This document shows positions 35,718-47,622 of a stretch of DNA of 64,000 nucleotides, one piece after another (position 1 is the first letter of the stretch; every line of letters begins with the position of its first letter). The DNA lies in NCBI GenBank assembly GCA_963169105.1, contig OY720636.1:68250123-68314122 (forward strand), read 5' to 3'. The notes below the pieces were generated by a model. That model made no database searches and was not told where the DNA came from. It saw only the letters and a program-made list of their open reading frames with translations. Origin of the DNA: Ceriagrion tenellum. Lineage: Eukaryota > Arthropoda > Insecta > Odonata > Coenagrionidae. Both the position numbers and the translations under genes were made by a program.

Positions 35718-36939
35718 AAACATAAAGGATCTCGTAGAGCGATTGGCAATATATTCTTTTCACATAGCTCAGACCTACTGGTGTCTCGATGAGAAAATTG
35801 CGGAAAGATGAATGCGAGAAACTGCGGATCTAAGCTCCAGAAAAATTATACACACCAGGCGGTAGACTTTAAAGAACAAGGGATGAGAACAGTGACAAAA
35901 GAAGAAAATGACGCAAGAAAGAAGAATCACGAGAGAGGCTATTGGATAACTTTTCTCGCCGGTCAATGAACGTTGTCTGCCCTGCAGTTCTTATCTTCAT
36001 TGACGAAATAAACACTTGCCGTTTCTCGACGGTCGAGAGTTTAGGTAATGTTGACTGGTAAGGGCCTGATATCAGTCAATAACCTATGTATTTCTAGAAA
36101 ATTCAATCGATTAAAATTTTAAGTTCGCGAAGTGATTAAATGAAAAGGAATGTTTCAATGAAAACTACTTTGGGCAAACGAAGAATGTTGAAAAGTTCCT
36201 TAAAAGACGAGGATGGGAGCATATAATACAAAAACAGAGTCTTGCACATGTATAAGACACACTGTTAATATGAAACTCATCTTTGTACACTTCCCCTTCT
36301 TTCCCAACTCTACTCCTCCTCTAGGGTCTAACTCCGGCTAGGGTCCTAACGCCTCCTGCCACACTCCCTATGATGGTTTGAAGGATAGAATTTGAATATG
36401 CATGTGGAAACGACTTTATTATATACAAAACCACTTCCACAAACCATATGCTTGCTCATTGAAGCAGCTAAAACGGTCAACCAGTGAGAAATATAATATG
36501 CATAGATTTGTAAATTTCAGTGAATGCAACAAAAAAGTTTGCCAACAGGTGATTTAAGATACAAAACAGCCCGCCATGGAGAAAAAGAATTATCAACGAG
36601 GAGATGTGAATACACCGTTGTGGATAATCAGTTCTAGGACTATAGCAAATGAATATAATGAACAATTACAGGAATACCAGGCGATATTGCTTGATAAATA
36701 AATTTTATAAATAGATGAAAGAGTGCAAAAATTTCCATAAGTAAGAAATCATTGATTACAGCCATTGTACGGTTTAAATCATCATCAGATACCAAATAAT
36801 CATGTAATCATACCTGATCATGTGGTAGCACATCAAATTCTGGGTCGTACTTAAAATTTTTCCTATGTTTGCACCTGTTTATCCACAAATGGAAAGGAAA
36901 AATTTTACAAGTACAGGAAGCCTGATACACATATGAATT
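35718..36939. other. AT-rich intergenic DNA
   Basis: No gene or repeat recognised. Confidence 0.45.
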
Positions 36940-37040
36940 CATGCTAGGTTTAGTTTTCCTGAGAAATTCAGAACAGGTGTGATTTAAAGCAGTAAGGAGA
37001 ATATCACTTAAAGCAGTAAAGAGAATTCTACGAAATATCG
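36940..37040 (+). mobile_element. LINE-A copy 8: short plus-strand fragment
   Basis: MLGLVFLRNSEQ and the DNA around it match 21025-21075 of LINE-A copy 6 (GCTAGG.TTA.TTTTC.TGAGAAATTCAGAAC). It contains a 24-bp imperfect tandem duplication (TTAAAGCAGTAARGAGAAT). It joins tail to tail with the minus-strand copy that follows. Confidence 0.6.
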
Positions 37041-37520
37041 CGCAAGCCACCACTAGGATGTGTGTCACGGGGTGATTCAACACCAGGCATGCAGCACGCA
37101 TTCCAGTTCAAATCAGAACCGCGCACGTTCCCCCGGATGCCAGGCGCAGGCCAAAAGTAGTTAGGACAACAGTGCGCAGTCAGCACAACAGTGCGCAATC
37201 AGACCAGAAACGAGGAGAGTAATACGTAGAAGTACATGCTAGTATACAGTACTCTACTCAAAATACAACTACTGGTTGGTATTATTAAAGCGATAGATAG
37301 AGCACCACAAGGAACAAAAACATGAAAGAGTATATCATGCCGGAGATTGCATGCGAGGTTAGTAGCTAATAATCATGTTAAGATACTTAGCACTACTGAA
37401 AAAAAACCTATTTAACTTAGTCAGTACCCTAGAACTGATCTATCGCAACTATTATGGCCCCTTATTTTAGGTGGAAAAAATTACATTTTAAACGTATCGG
37501 TTTTGATCGGTATCTAATCT
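37041..37520 (-). mobile_element. LINE-A copy 9: 3' UTR and RT tail (minus strand)
   Basis: The left end AAGCCACCACTAGGATGTGT matches the LINE-A terminus. 37100-37380 matches the 3' UTR of copy 2 (10050-10318) in inverse. The right end, GGAAAAAATTACATTTTAAA, corresponds to the codons for the final RT block (FKMxFFPRTI on the minus strand). Confidence 0.65.
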
Positions 37521-39716
37521 ATTGAACCTCTCCTAGGACTGTAGAGACATCAATGAAGAAGTAATTTTAAATATACGAATGGAACCCAGATCATGCTGGA
37601 CTTGAGCGCTAAAGCTGTTCCCAAAATTTAAGAACAAACTTGAGGTCATTAATCAACCCGACTGTTTCCGATGCCCGACAGCTGCCCTGGGAGCGAAAAG
37701 ACTACTCTGACTCGAAGAGTATGCTTTCAAACGCTCAGACGAAAAGTCTCGACGGACCCAGTTAAGTCTGAGAGACCTCTTGAGAAACATCTCCGAGAGA
37801 GAGAAACTTCAAGTCTTTTTATGCGGCATCGCTACTCCGGAGTCCACCATGTCTTCGTTTGTGACAGAACGCCGTCAACCTAAAGTGGGGGAGGGGAAAG
37901 AGTGGATAACGGAGCGAAGCACATATGTGCACGTCGAAGATTCACCACTCGGAGAAGACGTAAGGATACAACTTCAAAAAAAAAGTAGAATTCTCAAGAG
38001 AAGACGACGGTCAGTCTCAAAAGCTTGGAAGATGGATGGCCTGATCAGCTTAATCGGCCACAATTTGTTTGCATCCGTACAAAAACCGCAAAACATTTAG
38101 CCCGAGAAAGAAGCGTAAAAAAGTGAGGCGAAGCCTCTTTGCTCTTCCCAAATTGTTCCATTTATCAACCACTTCGAAGTCTTGTGGAGGAGAGTAAAAA
38201 AAAAACAAAAGAGGTAGGAAAATCAGTCCAGCGGAAAGCTCAGCCGAACGCGTCTGCCTTTTCTACCTCTCTTTGGGAAGGTTCTGTTTCGGCGATTCGT
38301 TTTTTTTATGTACACCTTACCTCTCTGAAGCGTAGCACCGATGAAAAAAGATCGCCGATGGGTTTTTCAAGCATATTGGAATAATATTTTGATGCCAGTT
38401 GTTTTCGAGGGGGATATCTATCATTTTTTTGATTAGGCATAATACCTAATAGTGACACGTAGACCATTACTTAGGGGATGTAAGCGACCGCGCACCGTAG
38501 GAATGAAACAGAATTATGACGGCGATCCGAGTTTCATCATTCATTTTAATACTGGTTTCGAACGTATTCTGAGGAATACGCATAAAAAACTGAAGGTATG
38601 GCGGTTATCCTGTGATATAGTTCTCAGGAACACTTTACATAGATTTTATTTGTTCGTAAGCAATGTAAAAATGAGATTTTATTTCCTTTTAAGCATCATT
38701 GGTCAATCGATTTAGAAGAAGCATGGTAGAGGAAAAAATCACTGACTGCCTCAGCGAAAATATTAATGCAATCGCTCACCATAGGAATAGGAGAAAATCG
38801 TTCATACTGCGATGACCTACAGGGACCAATCAATCACTCACATTCCTGAATGGTGCTGTGAGCTTCGTGAAATCGAGTTCAAGTAGCGGTAAGGGCACGT
38901 GATTAATTTCCACTCTGTCCATTCCCCCGCGCTTGAATAATATTCGACAATATTTCCATGCTGTTGCTGCTTGGCACAAATGTTACTCAAATATGAGCTT
39001 CCTCTGCTTTGAAATCTCTCAGCGAAAATATGCGGGAAAAAATTAACACAGACCTGAGTAAGGGCGTTACTTCCGTGGTATGACGATTGTGAACAAAACG
39101 AAAATCGTCGCTGGCATTTTAATATCTCGTCGCTATACTTAATAAACCCACTGGGCGGCACGAGGCTCCTGGTCTACATTTTGAATACCAAGAGTGAGTG
39201 ACGCCTCCCAATCCTCCCCTCGAGCATGAAAGGAAGATTGATGCTTACGTTTTGGTCGCAATCTATTGCGACATTTTTACCTTTCATTTTAAATATGAAC
39301 CTTTATTTTAGGCATCTCCGATAACTCACTTCAATTTTCCCATGTATTATAAAGTAGAATTTCTTCTACCGCACGGTATAAAAATATTACGAGGTATTCG
39401 GTCATTTAATTGAGATATATTGGTTTAAAATAATGAATTTTTACTCTGAAATGCACCACCTTTATAGTATGACGTAACGGTTTCTTCTCATTACTTTTAT
39501 ATCTTAAATTCTACCAGAATTATTTTATTCAAATCTTGCATGACATGCACTAGGTATTGGGAAACCTAAAATTTTGTTCCAGCTCAAGTCATCGATGATA
39601 TGAAACAATTACTTAGGTTAAAATAACAGATATCTGGTTGTCGTCGGATCAGGTAGCCGACGAACTGTGATGATTGTTTCGACGTTGCTACCGGCAACTT
39701 TTCCACTAATTTTAGA
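37521..39716. other. Intergenic DNA, no recognised gene
   Basis: A CG-containing patch at 37620-38400 has frames of 70-106 codons in several phases on the plus strand, without domains. The rest is AT-rich. Confidence 0.4.
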
Positions 39717-39808
39717 GGAAAAGTACGAGGATGGTTTTAATATAGATATTATGGATTTTGTACTAATAATAGTGGAAAAGTACTAGGATTGTTTTAATAT
39801 GGATTCTG
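39695..39808 (+). repeat. 56-bp tandem repeat, about two copies
   Basis: The unit containing GGAAAAGTACGAGGATGGTT TTAATATAGAT (from 39717) recurs from 39773 with few changes. The preceding CACTAATTTTAGA/TACTAATAATAGT also matches. Confidence 0.65.
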
Positions 39809-41728
39809 GTGTTTAGCTTGTTTTCCAAATTTCTTGGTAAACTACTTTACCATTTGGCACTTAATATCATTGCTAAATGTTTTATACGTGAAGATACCAT
39901 TCCCTAAGTTCGTTAACAAATCATGATATCAAATCCTGGCGAAAAGTAATGGAAAGGAGGAATTATTACTGGCTTTTGTTACGAAGTTAAAGCTTCGGTT
40001 TAACACTTTGTTCCATTAGATTCTACCCGAAGAATCATTTCACAAAATTTAAAATATATATAAGGTAGAACTGATCTAAATTTACTCATTACAGCAAACT
40101 TAATGTCTCTTAAGCACGGAACTTCAAAGCGCAAGTTCTTCCTTCAAGAAGCCTAACATCCGGACTTTAGGGACAGTAACCTCAATGAAGAATGAGCACG
40201 TGAGATTCCCTCATTCTAAAGGCTTAAATAAATGCAATCAATTTGCTTCGATCATTACCTCACCAGGAAAAAACCTATTCGTTTGTTTTATCATTTGCTT
40301 CTAGAGATATAGTCATGATGAGGCATTGCGCTACAACGTTACTGTCCATCAACTTTCAGAATACGGAAAATCTTTTCAATTGATTTTCCAGAAAGTACAA
40401 ATGCATAAATACGTGATCACTGATACAGTCATCAAAATAAATTGAGAGAAAATTTATTAAAAGAACATGTAATTGGCATAATATAACAATTTTAACATTC
40501 TATTTGACAGCACAATCAAATCATTACAGGTGCTTCCAGTGCATTTCGCATGGCTTAAGAAGCTGGGCGTTGACATCTAAATGTTTTGCTAATGATAACG
40601 AACCTCAGGTGCCTAGGGTAAATGCCAGCTTACGTTATACCTGAATGGCGTTAAGTCTCTTCCTTCCAAGCAGACATTCGTACAATTCTCTCTCTTGATT
40701 TATTGTCCCTCCGACGGTTAAGTGATACAAGAATATTGAAGCTGTCGGAGACGTCACGCAAAACGCTGCTCGATATCGTTGCCCGAGAGAGCAGACGAAT
40801 ACTTGATCTTAATCCTGTCCAAAGTACTTATCTGACTCGCAGTCAAAACCTTATCAGTGCCTTACTATGTTTGTAACACACAAGGAACACCATGTCAGCC
40901 GGATGGACCAACCTGTTCGGGAAACCGAGCATTCAAGTTGAGTGGTCGAATTGAAAGAGATAACGGGCAGTAATGGAAAAAAAACATTATACTTAACGTT
41001 TTAGTTTTTGCAAAAATCTACGATATCATAGCTCAAAGTCATCCACGCGGAAAACTGCAAAAGGATTCTACTAACCTCCTAGAATGCTCATGATAGCTCA
41101 TTTAGGAAAGGAGACCATAGCGAAATGGTTTCGGGCCTCGTTCTCTTTCTCTCCATTTATGGGTTTCGCCTACTCCCAATCTCATGCTTTCTATCGTGCG
41201 TTGGTCACGGTTTTCCCCCCTCTAAGAAGAAGAAGACCTTCCCCGCTCTGCATACCATTAACGGAGACCTTCCATTTCGGACGGGCTTCCTATCTATCTG
41301 GACGCGGCTTGTGCCGTCTCTATATATCCCCTTCTCCACCCACCAACGGCGTCCCTGTTTCGTTTTCTAGTCCCTCGGTGAAAACTTTTCTCCCGTTCCT
41401 ATCGCATCACAAGGGAGAATGGAAGGCAGATAAGGAAAGAAAGAGAGGCGGGAGTGAAAGAGGTATAGGGTCCCGTTCCACCGCGTTCTTTTCGATTCCC
41501 TCTCCTATCAAATCCTTTCCGATACAACTCCATTATTCAAACGGTCTCCTCTTTTTTCACTCCTTTACCCCTCACTGCCACGCAATCTTTCTCCTTTTCC
41601 ATCATGGGCTCGGATGCAACCAAAGGCTCGGGAGGTTACTCACTTGGACTGAGAATAATAAAAAAAACAAACATTTGAGCGAATATAGGTAATGTGACGA
41701 TTTTTTTATTATGAAAAAGTAACAGGGG
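39809..41728. other. Intergenic DNA with a GC-rich patch at about 41080-41650
   Basis: A 202-codon plus-strand frame (41084-41692) lies in a C/T-rich, low-complexity patch (Ser/Pro/Phe-rich) with no domain or splice context. I do not call it a gene. The rest shows nothing. Confidence 0.4.
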
Positions 41729-42059
41729 ATCGGGTTGGTTCGATGGCTAGAGTACTGGCTAGCCATAGGGGCGGCTAGGGTTCAAATCCCTGCAGAGGAG
41801 GATGTTTTTCAGAGAAAATCCATACCCTACTTGAGTATCTTGTGGAGGGTACTACAAGTACAGTACTCCATCAGACAGATGAGACGATAAACCGTGGTCC
41901 CCTTGGAACCTTCGTTAGGAGCAGGCTAATGCCGACGTCGGGTTTCTATCAACCCTTCCTCCCTTACCTGTCTCCTAAACCCTGTCTCTTCCCTTATGTG
42001 TCTCCTAAGGCGCAAATAAAGTTGTTGGTTGCCTCCCCAAAATCCAATACAATCCAATG
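41729..42059 (+). mobile_element. tRNA-derived SINE, well preserved copy
   Basis: The head resembles a tRNA gene: A box TGGCTAGAGTACTGG (41744-41758) and B box GGTTCAAATCC (41779-41789). A body follows with ATCCATACCCTACTTGAGTA, GATGAGACGATAAACCGTGG and TCCCCTTGGAACC. The end is an AATCC-type repeated tail (CAAAATCCAATACAATCCAA, 42038-42057). A GACGATAAACCG..GTCC block is common in SINE bodies of animals. The 72-codon frame across it is not a gene. Confidence 0.8.
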
Positions 42060-43314
42060 ACCAAGTAAAGCTTTATTCCTCTCAGAAGACAAACGATAAT
42101 AAAAGAAAAAAAACGTAACTTGACACGGATATTTATTAAATCTAAAATAAATGTAGTGAGATCATTATTATAGAAATTTATTCATGCACTATGGGCATAA
42201 AAACCAAATCTACAAAACATTTCATGAGATACATTTCTTCAAAATAAGTTATATATATTCATAAAATATATCCACTTCATCACAATTTTGAAGAAAAAAG
42301 TCAGGCTTAAAGTCTAACTACAGAACTGTAGGATTTAATACTAAACACTTATGCCTCACTCTGCTGTCTCAGGTGTGGCTTCATGGAATTTACCATAGAT
42401 TGTAAATGAAGTAACTTCGTTATTCCACAAAATTTATATTTAAGACGACACATGTTTTAACGTGGCATGTCATCATCTCCTGATCATCAAATTTTATCAC
42501 CATAATTATGAGGAATAACAATGTTACTTTACTTACAAAACTTATGCTCCACCTTTCAAGAGACTTTGACTGAACACTTTCAAGTTACGCTCGATCAAAT
42601 GTAGTGATTGTGCCATGCACGGTTTATTGATATATCTAATGCCCTTGTATCTTTTCCTTGAAATAAGTTTTCCCAAGAGTCAAACATGAGCGACTGTAGT
42701 TCGTCATTTCACACGCCAATTATAAAAATTCGCAGAGGAGAGACATAAGTATCGATTTTTTTCATGGAAAGTTAGATACCTTAATTTAAACTTTTTATAT
42801 TTTTTCCGATCTCCCTACACAGCGTAAATTTTTGAATGAGTTCCGAGAACTTGTAGATTTTAGTTTTAGTTGATTTTCCACAGCGAAGTGCTCAAAATTT
42901 CACCAAGCATAGGCTGATTGACATGTCGTGAATCAGTTTTGTACCACTTGCACTGTTAGCACTGCATTCATAGGTACAATGTACGCCATCACTGGCGATC
43001 AATTATATCTACAGGCGTCACATGACGATTTCTACGGAATAATAATGGATGGGGTGATTTTTCGATCTCTAGAGAGGTCGGAAGCGGTCACTTTCGATGG
43101 CTTGGAGGACACCACGTTTGTTTTGGCTTTTTAAACCTTAGTGTCATCCTCGGCCTCCATCTTAACTTAAAATCTCTGTGAATCATTGTTAATTCACACT
43201 AATCGAGTCGTAAATTAAGTACGCCGCAAGCTTAAGGGATACTTTACCGCAAAATTAAACGACTTAAGTTGCAGATTTATAATATCCGGTGTATTACTTC
43301 TTTCATTTAGTAAC
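42060..43314. other. AT-rich intergenic DNA
   Basis: No gene or repeat recognised; a 68-codon frame at 42928-43134 has no motif. Confidence 0.45.
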
Positions 43315-43700
43315 ACAATTCAATACGTTGAAAAAGGCCAAGAATAGGCTGCAGGCTTTTGAGATGTCGGTGTGGAGAAGGATGAAGATGGTGATGTGGA
43401 CAGAGAAGAAGACTAATGAGGAAGTACTTGAGATGGTGGGCGAGGTAAGGAAACTTCTTAATCAAATCCGAGATCGGCAGAGTAACTGGCTGGAGGATGT
43501 AATAAAGGGCGATGGGTTGCACAAGTATGTGATAGAGGGATGGAGTTTGGGCAAGCGGAGAGGAGGAAGAAAGAGAATAGTTTCATGGACAGGATAAAGA
43601 AGGGTAAGTCGTATGCGGAGATGAAAAAGGATATACTAGAGCGAAATATGTCCCTATAAGTGTAGAAAACTGGAAGGAGACTCTATGATATCCAACAAAA
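43315..43700 (+). mobile_element. LINE-B fragment (plus strand)
   Basis: The frame at 43289-43597 reads KAKNRLQAFEMSVWRRMKMV, MWTEKKTNEEVLEMVGEVRK, then RQSNWLEDVIKGDG and a basic GKRRGGRKRIVSW segment, collinear with the 63-kb LINE-B copy. It continues in another phase as MDRIKKGKSYAEMKKDILER. It is 5'-truncated and frameshifted. Confidence 0.8.
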
Positions 43701-44970
43701 CCTACCTTAACCGGTAGAATACTTAAATAAATTCAATACGCTCGTTACGGTATTCTCAACTAACTGGCGGTTTGACATTATCAACAAAAACCGAACCATA
43801 CACTAAAATTACGGAGATCAAACTCCACATCGTCTAGGAGTTTGAAGTAAAAACACATAACAGAACCGGACACTGATAAAATATATAAGAATTCCACACT
43901 TTTCGTCAATAATTATGACAGGCAAGCAAAGAGTGCCTCACGCTCCCATTACAATATCCCTTACATCTTTACGCGGTTTGTGTCGTAACACCCCTTGCCA
44001 CAAGCCAATCGGCGTCTCGCGTGTAGATTGTACAACAGCTGATGGTGATCATCAGATTTTCGACAAATTTACGTTTCTTCCGCGGTCGAAAGAGTTACGT
44101 AGCAAGCAAATTGTTACAACACTCACTGTAAATAATAATCCTTATTCCAGAAGCCAGCGCAAAGAGATTGACTTTGAGTAGCAAAGCAGAGTCGTACAAT
44201 AAAAGCGCATGGACGTCTGCGGGAGCGTTTTTGGCTGAGGTATACAGCTTCCTAAAAAACTACCTAACATATGCGGATAACTACCATCCTTTCCCTCTAC
44301 CCATGTCCTTCGTCTTTCTCCCCTTCCTTCTTAATTGCTGGTCTCCTTACATCCCCTGCCATATGCTTCATAGGCACCTCGCTCGGCGGTAAAAGGAAAG
44401 TTCACAGAAATCAAAACCAGCCTTCCATCGACACAACAACGCCACAAAACCAGGACTTTCCGACCTACAAGCTCCTCCTTTCCCACCCTCGATCTAATTC
44501 TTTTCTGACCTTTGCCCCAAACTTCTCCCTCTCTCTCTCTCGTCTCTTCGTTCATTTCCTCATTCTCCCGGCTCATCGCTATCTCTAGCCTCCCACACTC
44601 AATCCCCTTCTATCCTCCCCGACCGCCTCATCCCTTCGAAGAGAAGAAAGGATACCCCATCCCACCTCCCCACTCCTTCCCCCTCCCCCAACACTCACTC
44701 CTTGAGAAGGCACTCGTGCGAATCTGTTCTGTGAGTGTGTTTGTGTGAGTGCCAGTCACTCCTCATCCACTCTTCCCCTCCTCCGCCTTCCCCTCACTCC
44801 CCAATCCACGTCTAGCTTACCTTTCTATTGTACCCCCCACCACCAATCTCTCATCCACTCCCCTCTTCAACCCTAACTGCTGTACCCCCATACCCTTCCC
44901 ATATTTCCCCACCTTCCTCGCGCCACTTCAAACCTCCAATTTCTCCCTTTCGTCTTCGCACTCCGTATGG
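43701..44970. other. Intergenic DNA with a pyrimidine-rich tract at 44280-44970
   Basis: The plus strand is strongly C/T-biased from about 44280 to 44970, giving Pro/Ser/Leu-rich spurious frames. No gene is called. Before it the DNA is ordinary. Confidence 0.5.
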
Positions 44971-46700
44971 CTCTCTTTTTAACCCTCAAAACCTTTTCTT
45001 GCTTTTGAAACTTTCTTCATCATCATCATTGGTCGTTTAATATCCTAAGATTCGTTAACCGCGCCCCTCGACCCTTATTTAAATACTGTTAGTTCCCCAA
45101 CTTCCTAGAAGAACTTCCATATGTATATGCTCTCTTTTTAACGTTCTCAGCATTTTATTAACTCTATCATCATTGGTTGATATTCCTAAGATTGGTTGAC
45201 TGCAGCCCTCCACTCTAATTAAACTATTGTGTTTTATAACTAGTAGTAGTATTAGGGTGATTAGGGTGCTTCTACGACTAAGGTCATTTGCACCACGTCA
45301 ACCTAACATCATCATGTCAAGTTATTTAAAAAAAAAATTAAATAGACAAATACAAGCAACACAACTCACATTAAAATGGGCGTGAGAGAAAACACCTAAT
45401 AATGGTTGATCACAAACAGATAAAAAGCCCATACTCTTTTAAAAATAATATTATCCGATAGACACAATCAGGATCGTCTCTTAGGCCGTGTCCTAGGTCT
45501 CCGCTGATGTTCTGTCGGATGCGCAGAGCACGGTACCTATCACACACCGTCAGAAGGTGTCTCACAGTAATGGGAGAGTCGCAATCCTCACAGGAGGGCG
45601 GGATCTTCTCTTCGGTGAAGAGGTAAGAGTGAGTGAGGGCACAGTGCCCTATCCTCAACCGTGTGATTGCGACCTCTTCCGTTTTATAACTTCCCAGTAG
45701 CTCTCCATATGTACCTGCTCTCTTTTTAACTCTCTCAACCTCTTCTAGCTTTTCAAAATTTTCATCAACATTATCACTAGTCGCTCAATCCAAAGACTGA
45801 TTGACTGTAGACATCCATACTTCCCTATCCCTTGCCTCCTGGTATCTCTTCTTATATACTTTCCTTTTTATTTGGTCCCTGAACTTATTCCTGGACCTTC
45901 CTCTGGAGACATTTCCCTCTATTTTACCTTCAGTTATTTTTTTCACAATCCTATTGTGTCTCAGGGTGTGTCCAATTCATCTTGTTCTTCTTTTTTAGAT
46001 TGTGTTACATATGGTCCTTTCCTCTACTCTTCTGTACACTTCATCATTTCTTATTTTACTCATTTCCATTCCTCAATTTTTTTCCATATTTCGCATATAT
46101 ACACACATTTTTCACCATCGACCTGGATTCGACATAATTTGTCATTGGAGCATTATTCCGAGAGAGGGGATATCATTTTCTTTGATCCAATGTTAACCAA
46201 TCTGCTCAACAAAGGGAGAAAATTGAACCTCTTTGAACTATCCCCAATACGTAATGCAAAGAAGCCTAAATCTGGTGATTGACTCGACCTTCCGATAATC
46301 GCTCTCCCAGAGAATTGTCAATCAATTGCTCAATTCCTAAGAATGGTTGATTGCAGCCCTCCACCCTTCTCTATCTAATGCTCACTCTCTAACTTCCTGG
46401 TAGGTCTTCCTATGTACTTTCCTCTCTATTTGGCTCATAAACTTATTCCTTGGTCTTCTTGTAAGGAATTTTTCCTCTATATTTTATCCAATTATGTTCT
46501 TTACACATCCATTGTGCCTAAGGGTATGGCCAATTCGTCTGGTTCTTATTTTTTATACGTTTTTCCTCTACACTTCTGTAAACTTAATCAATTCTTGTTT
46601 TCCTCTTTTTCCACCCTTCTATAATATTCTATATTTTGGTCTTCAAACACAATGTTTTCACCAATGACCTTCGACATAATTTGGCATTATGTAGTACTCT
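44971..46700 (-). mobile_element. Cluster of LINE-B 3' ends in tandem (minus strand)
   Basis: Three successive minus-strand units share a CTCTCTTTTTAAC boundary (44971, 45130, 45718) and the same order: GATGATGATGA-type tail, TCAACCA.TCTTAGG..., GAGGGCTGCAGTCAACC, then basic codons. Unit 3 continues into GHTLRHNRIVKKITEGKIEG and SRGRSRNKFRDQIK (about 45990-45860), matching the 30-kb copy. A further, separate copy at 46310-46640 has GHTLRHNGCVKNI and ALDREGWRAAINHS. All are frameshifted. Unit 2 is interrupted by another LINE at 45242-45680. Confidence 0.75.
45242..45680 (-). mobile_element. RNase-H-side LINE (I/R1/jockey-like) 3' fragment, copy 2, with target-site duplication
   Basis: The minus strand encodes VAITRLRIGHCALTHSYLFT, then EEKIPPSCEDCDSPITVRHL LTVCDRYRALR, the Cys/His cluster near the end of these LINE proteins, followed by about 165 bp of 3' UTR and a (CTA)n tail (TAGTAGTAGT at 45241-45250). 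The insertion is flanked by a perfect 11-bp direct repeat, GTTTTATAACT (45231-45241 and 45681-45691). It is homologous to 10322-10722, where the frame has KHFFECPQCG. It is 5'-truncated, 439 bp, and lies inside a LINE-B unit. Confidence 0.88.
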
Positions 46701-47231
46701 CTAATTTTACCCAGTATTGGTCTTAAAGTGGAGATTACTGTTTCTTTACTTCACAGTTCAAGTATCTACATCATAGTGAAAGAAAACTGGACCTCTTTGA
46801 ACAATTAGAAATAGTAAATGGAAACAGCGTACACATGATGATTGGACCAACCTCTCTACCACCGGTCTTCCCGAAATATCTATGGCGTCATAATCGTCAC
46901 TTTGTGCTCATAACTCCTCCTCACTTGCCATCTGTTGACTTGAATAATAAACCTCCCCACTTTCTACTAATTCTTAGCTTAAATATATCATAGCAAAAAC
47001 CGCCACTAAATACGCAGTGTTTTTCAAATAGTTTACGAGGAAATATAGCGGAGTTACGGTTCTCTTGGAAATCGAATGTCTATAAGTGAGTTGTTGTTCT
47101 TCGTTACGTATACAAGGAGTCTCTGACAGCAGTACACAGTACAAGGATTCATTTTTCCATTTAAACCTATCGTAACCGGTGGATAACCTCAAATACAATA
47201 ATTAAGAGCAGATTTGCGTTTGAAAAACAGG
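46701..47231. other. AT-rich intergenic DNA
   Basis: No gene recognised. Sequence just after 46640 may still be decayed LINE-B. Confidence 0.4.
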
Positions 47232-47622
47232 CGCCATTCAACAGCAAAGGCTTGAGGACAGGGACATCACGGAACAATGTAAATAAAGTACCGAGGAAGA
47301 GTTTAATACTGCGTGTAGCATTATATGATTCAGAATCCTAGACTTATGAGCTGAGGGAAAACGCACGAGAACAGGCAGCAAGAATTTGTGGTATGAGAGC
47401 TGGAGAGAATGGGAGGGTGCATTGGCCGGAAAGAACTAACGAGGAAGTGCTAGATATGATAGAAGAGGTAAGAAAGCTACTGGGGAATATGAAGAGAGGG
47501 CAGAGTAGGCAGCGGAAACTGGCGATGAGGTTGGAGGGGATTCATTAGGCCTTGATTGAAGTGAGGATATTGGGTGGTCGAGGACTAGAAAGAAAAGGAA
47601 TAGATTAAATCCATGAAATTAA
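47232..47622 (+). mobile_element. Degraded LINE-B fragment (plus strand)
   Basis: Across several stops the plus strand shows the LINE-B order: an LYDSES.TYELRENAREQ-like block, an AGENGRVHWPERTNEEVLDM block, EVRKLLGNMKRGQSRQRKLA, then a basic RKEKE stretch. It runs directly into repeat R1. Confidence 0.7.

Noticed and set aside
41084..41692. 202-codon plus-strand frame
   Set aside because: Ser/Pro/Phe-rich in a C/T-rich patch, no domain, no splice or promoter context, no similarity to anything else in the window.
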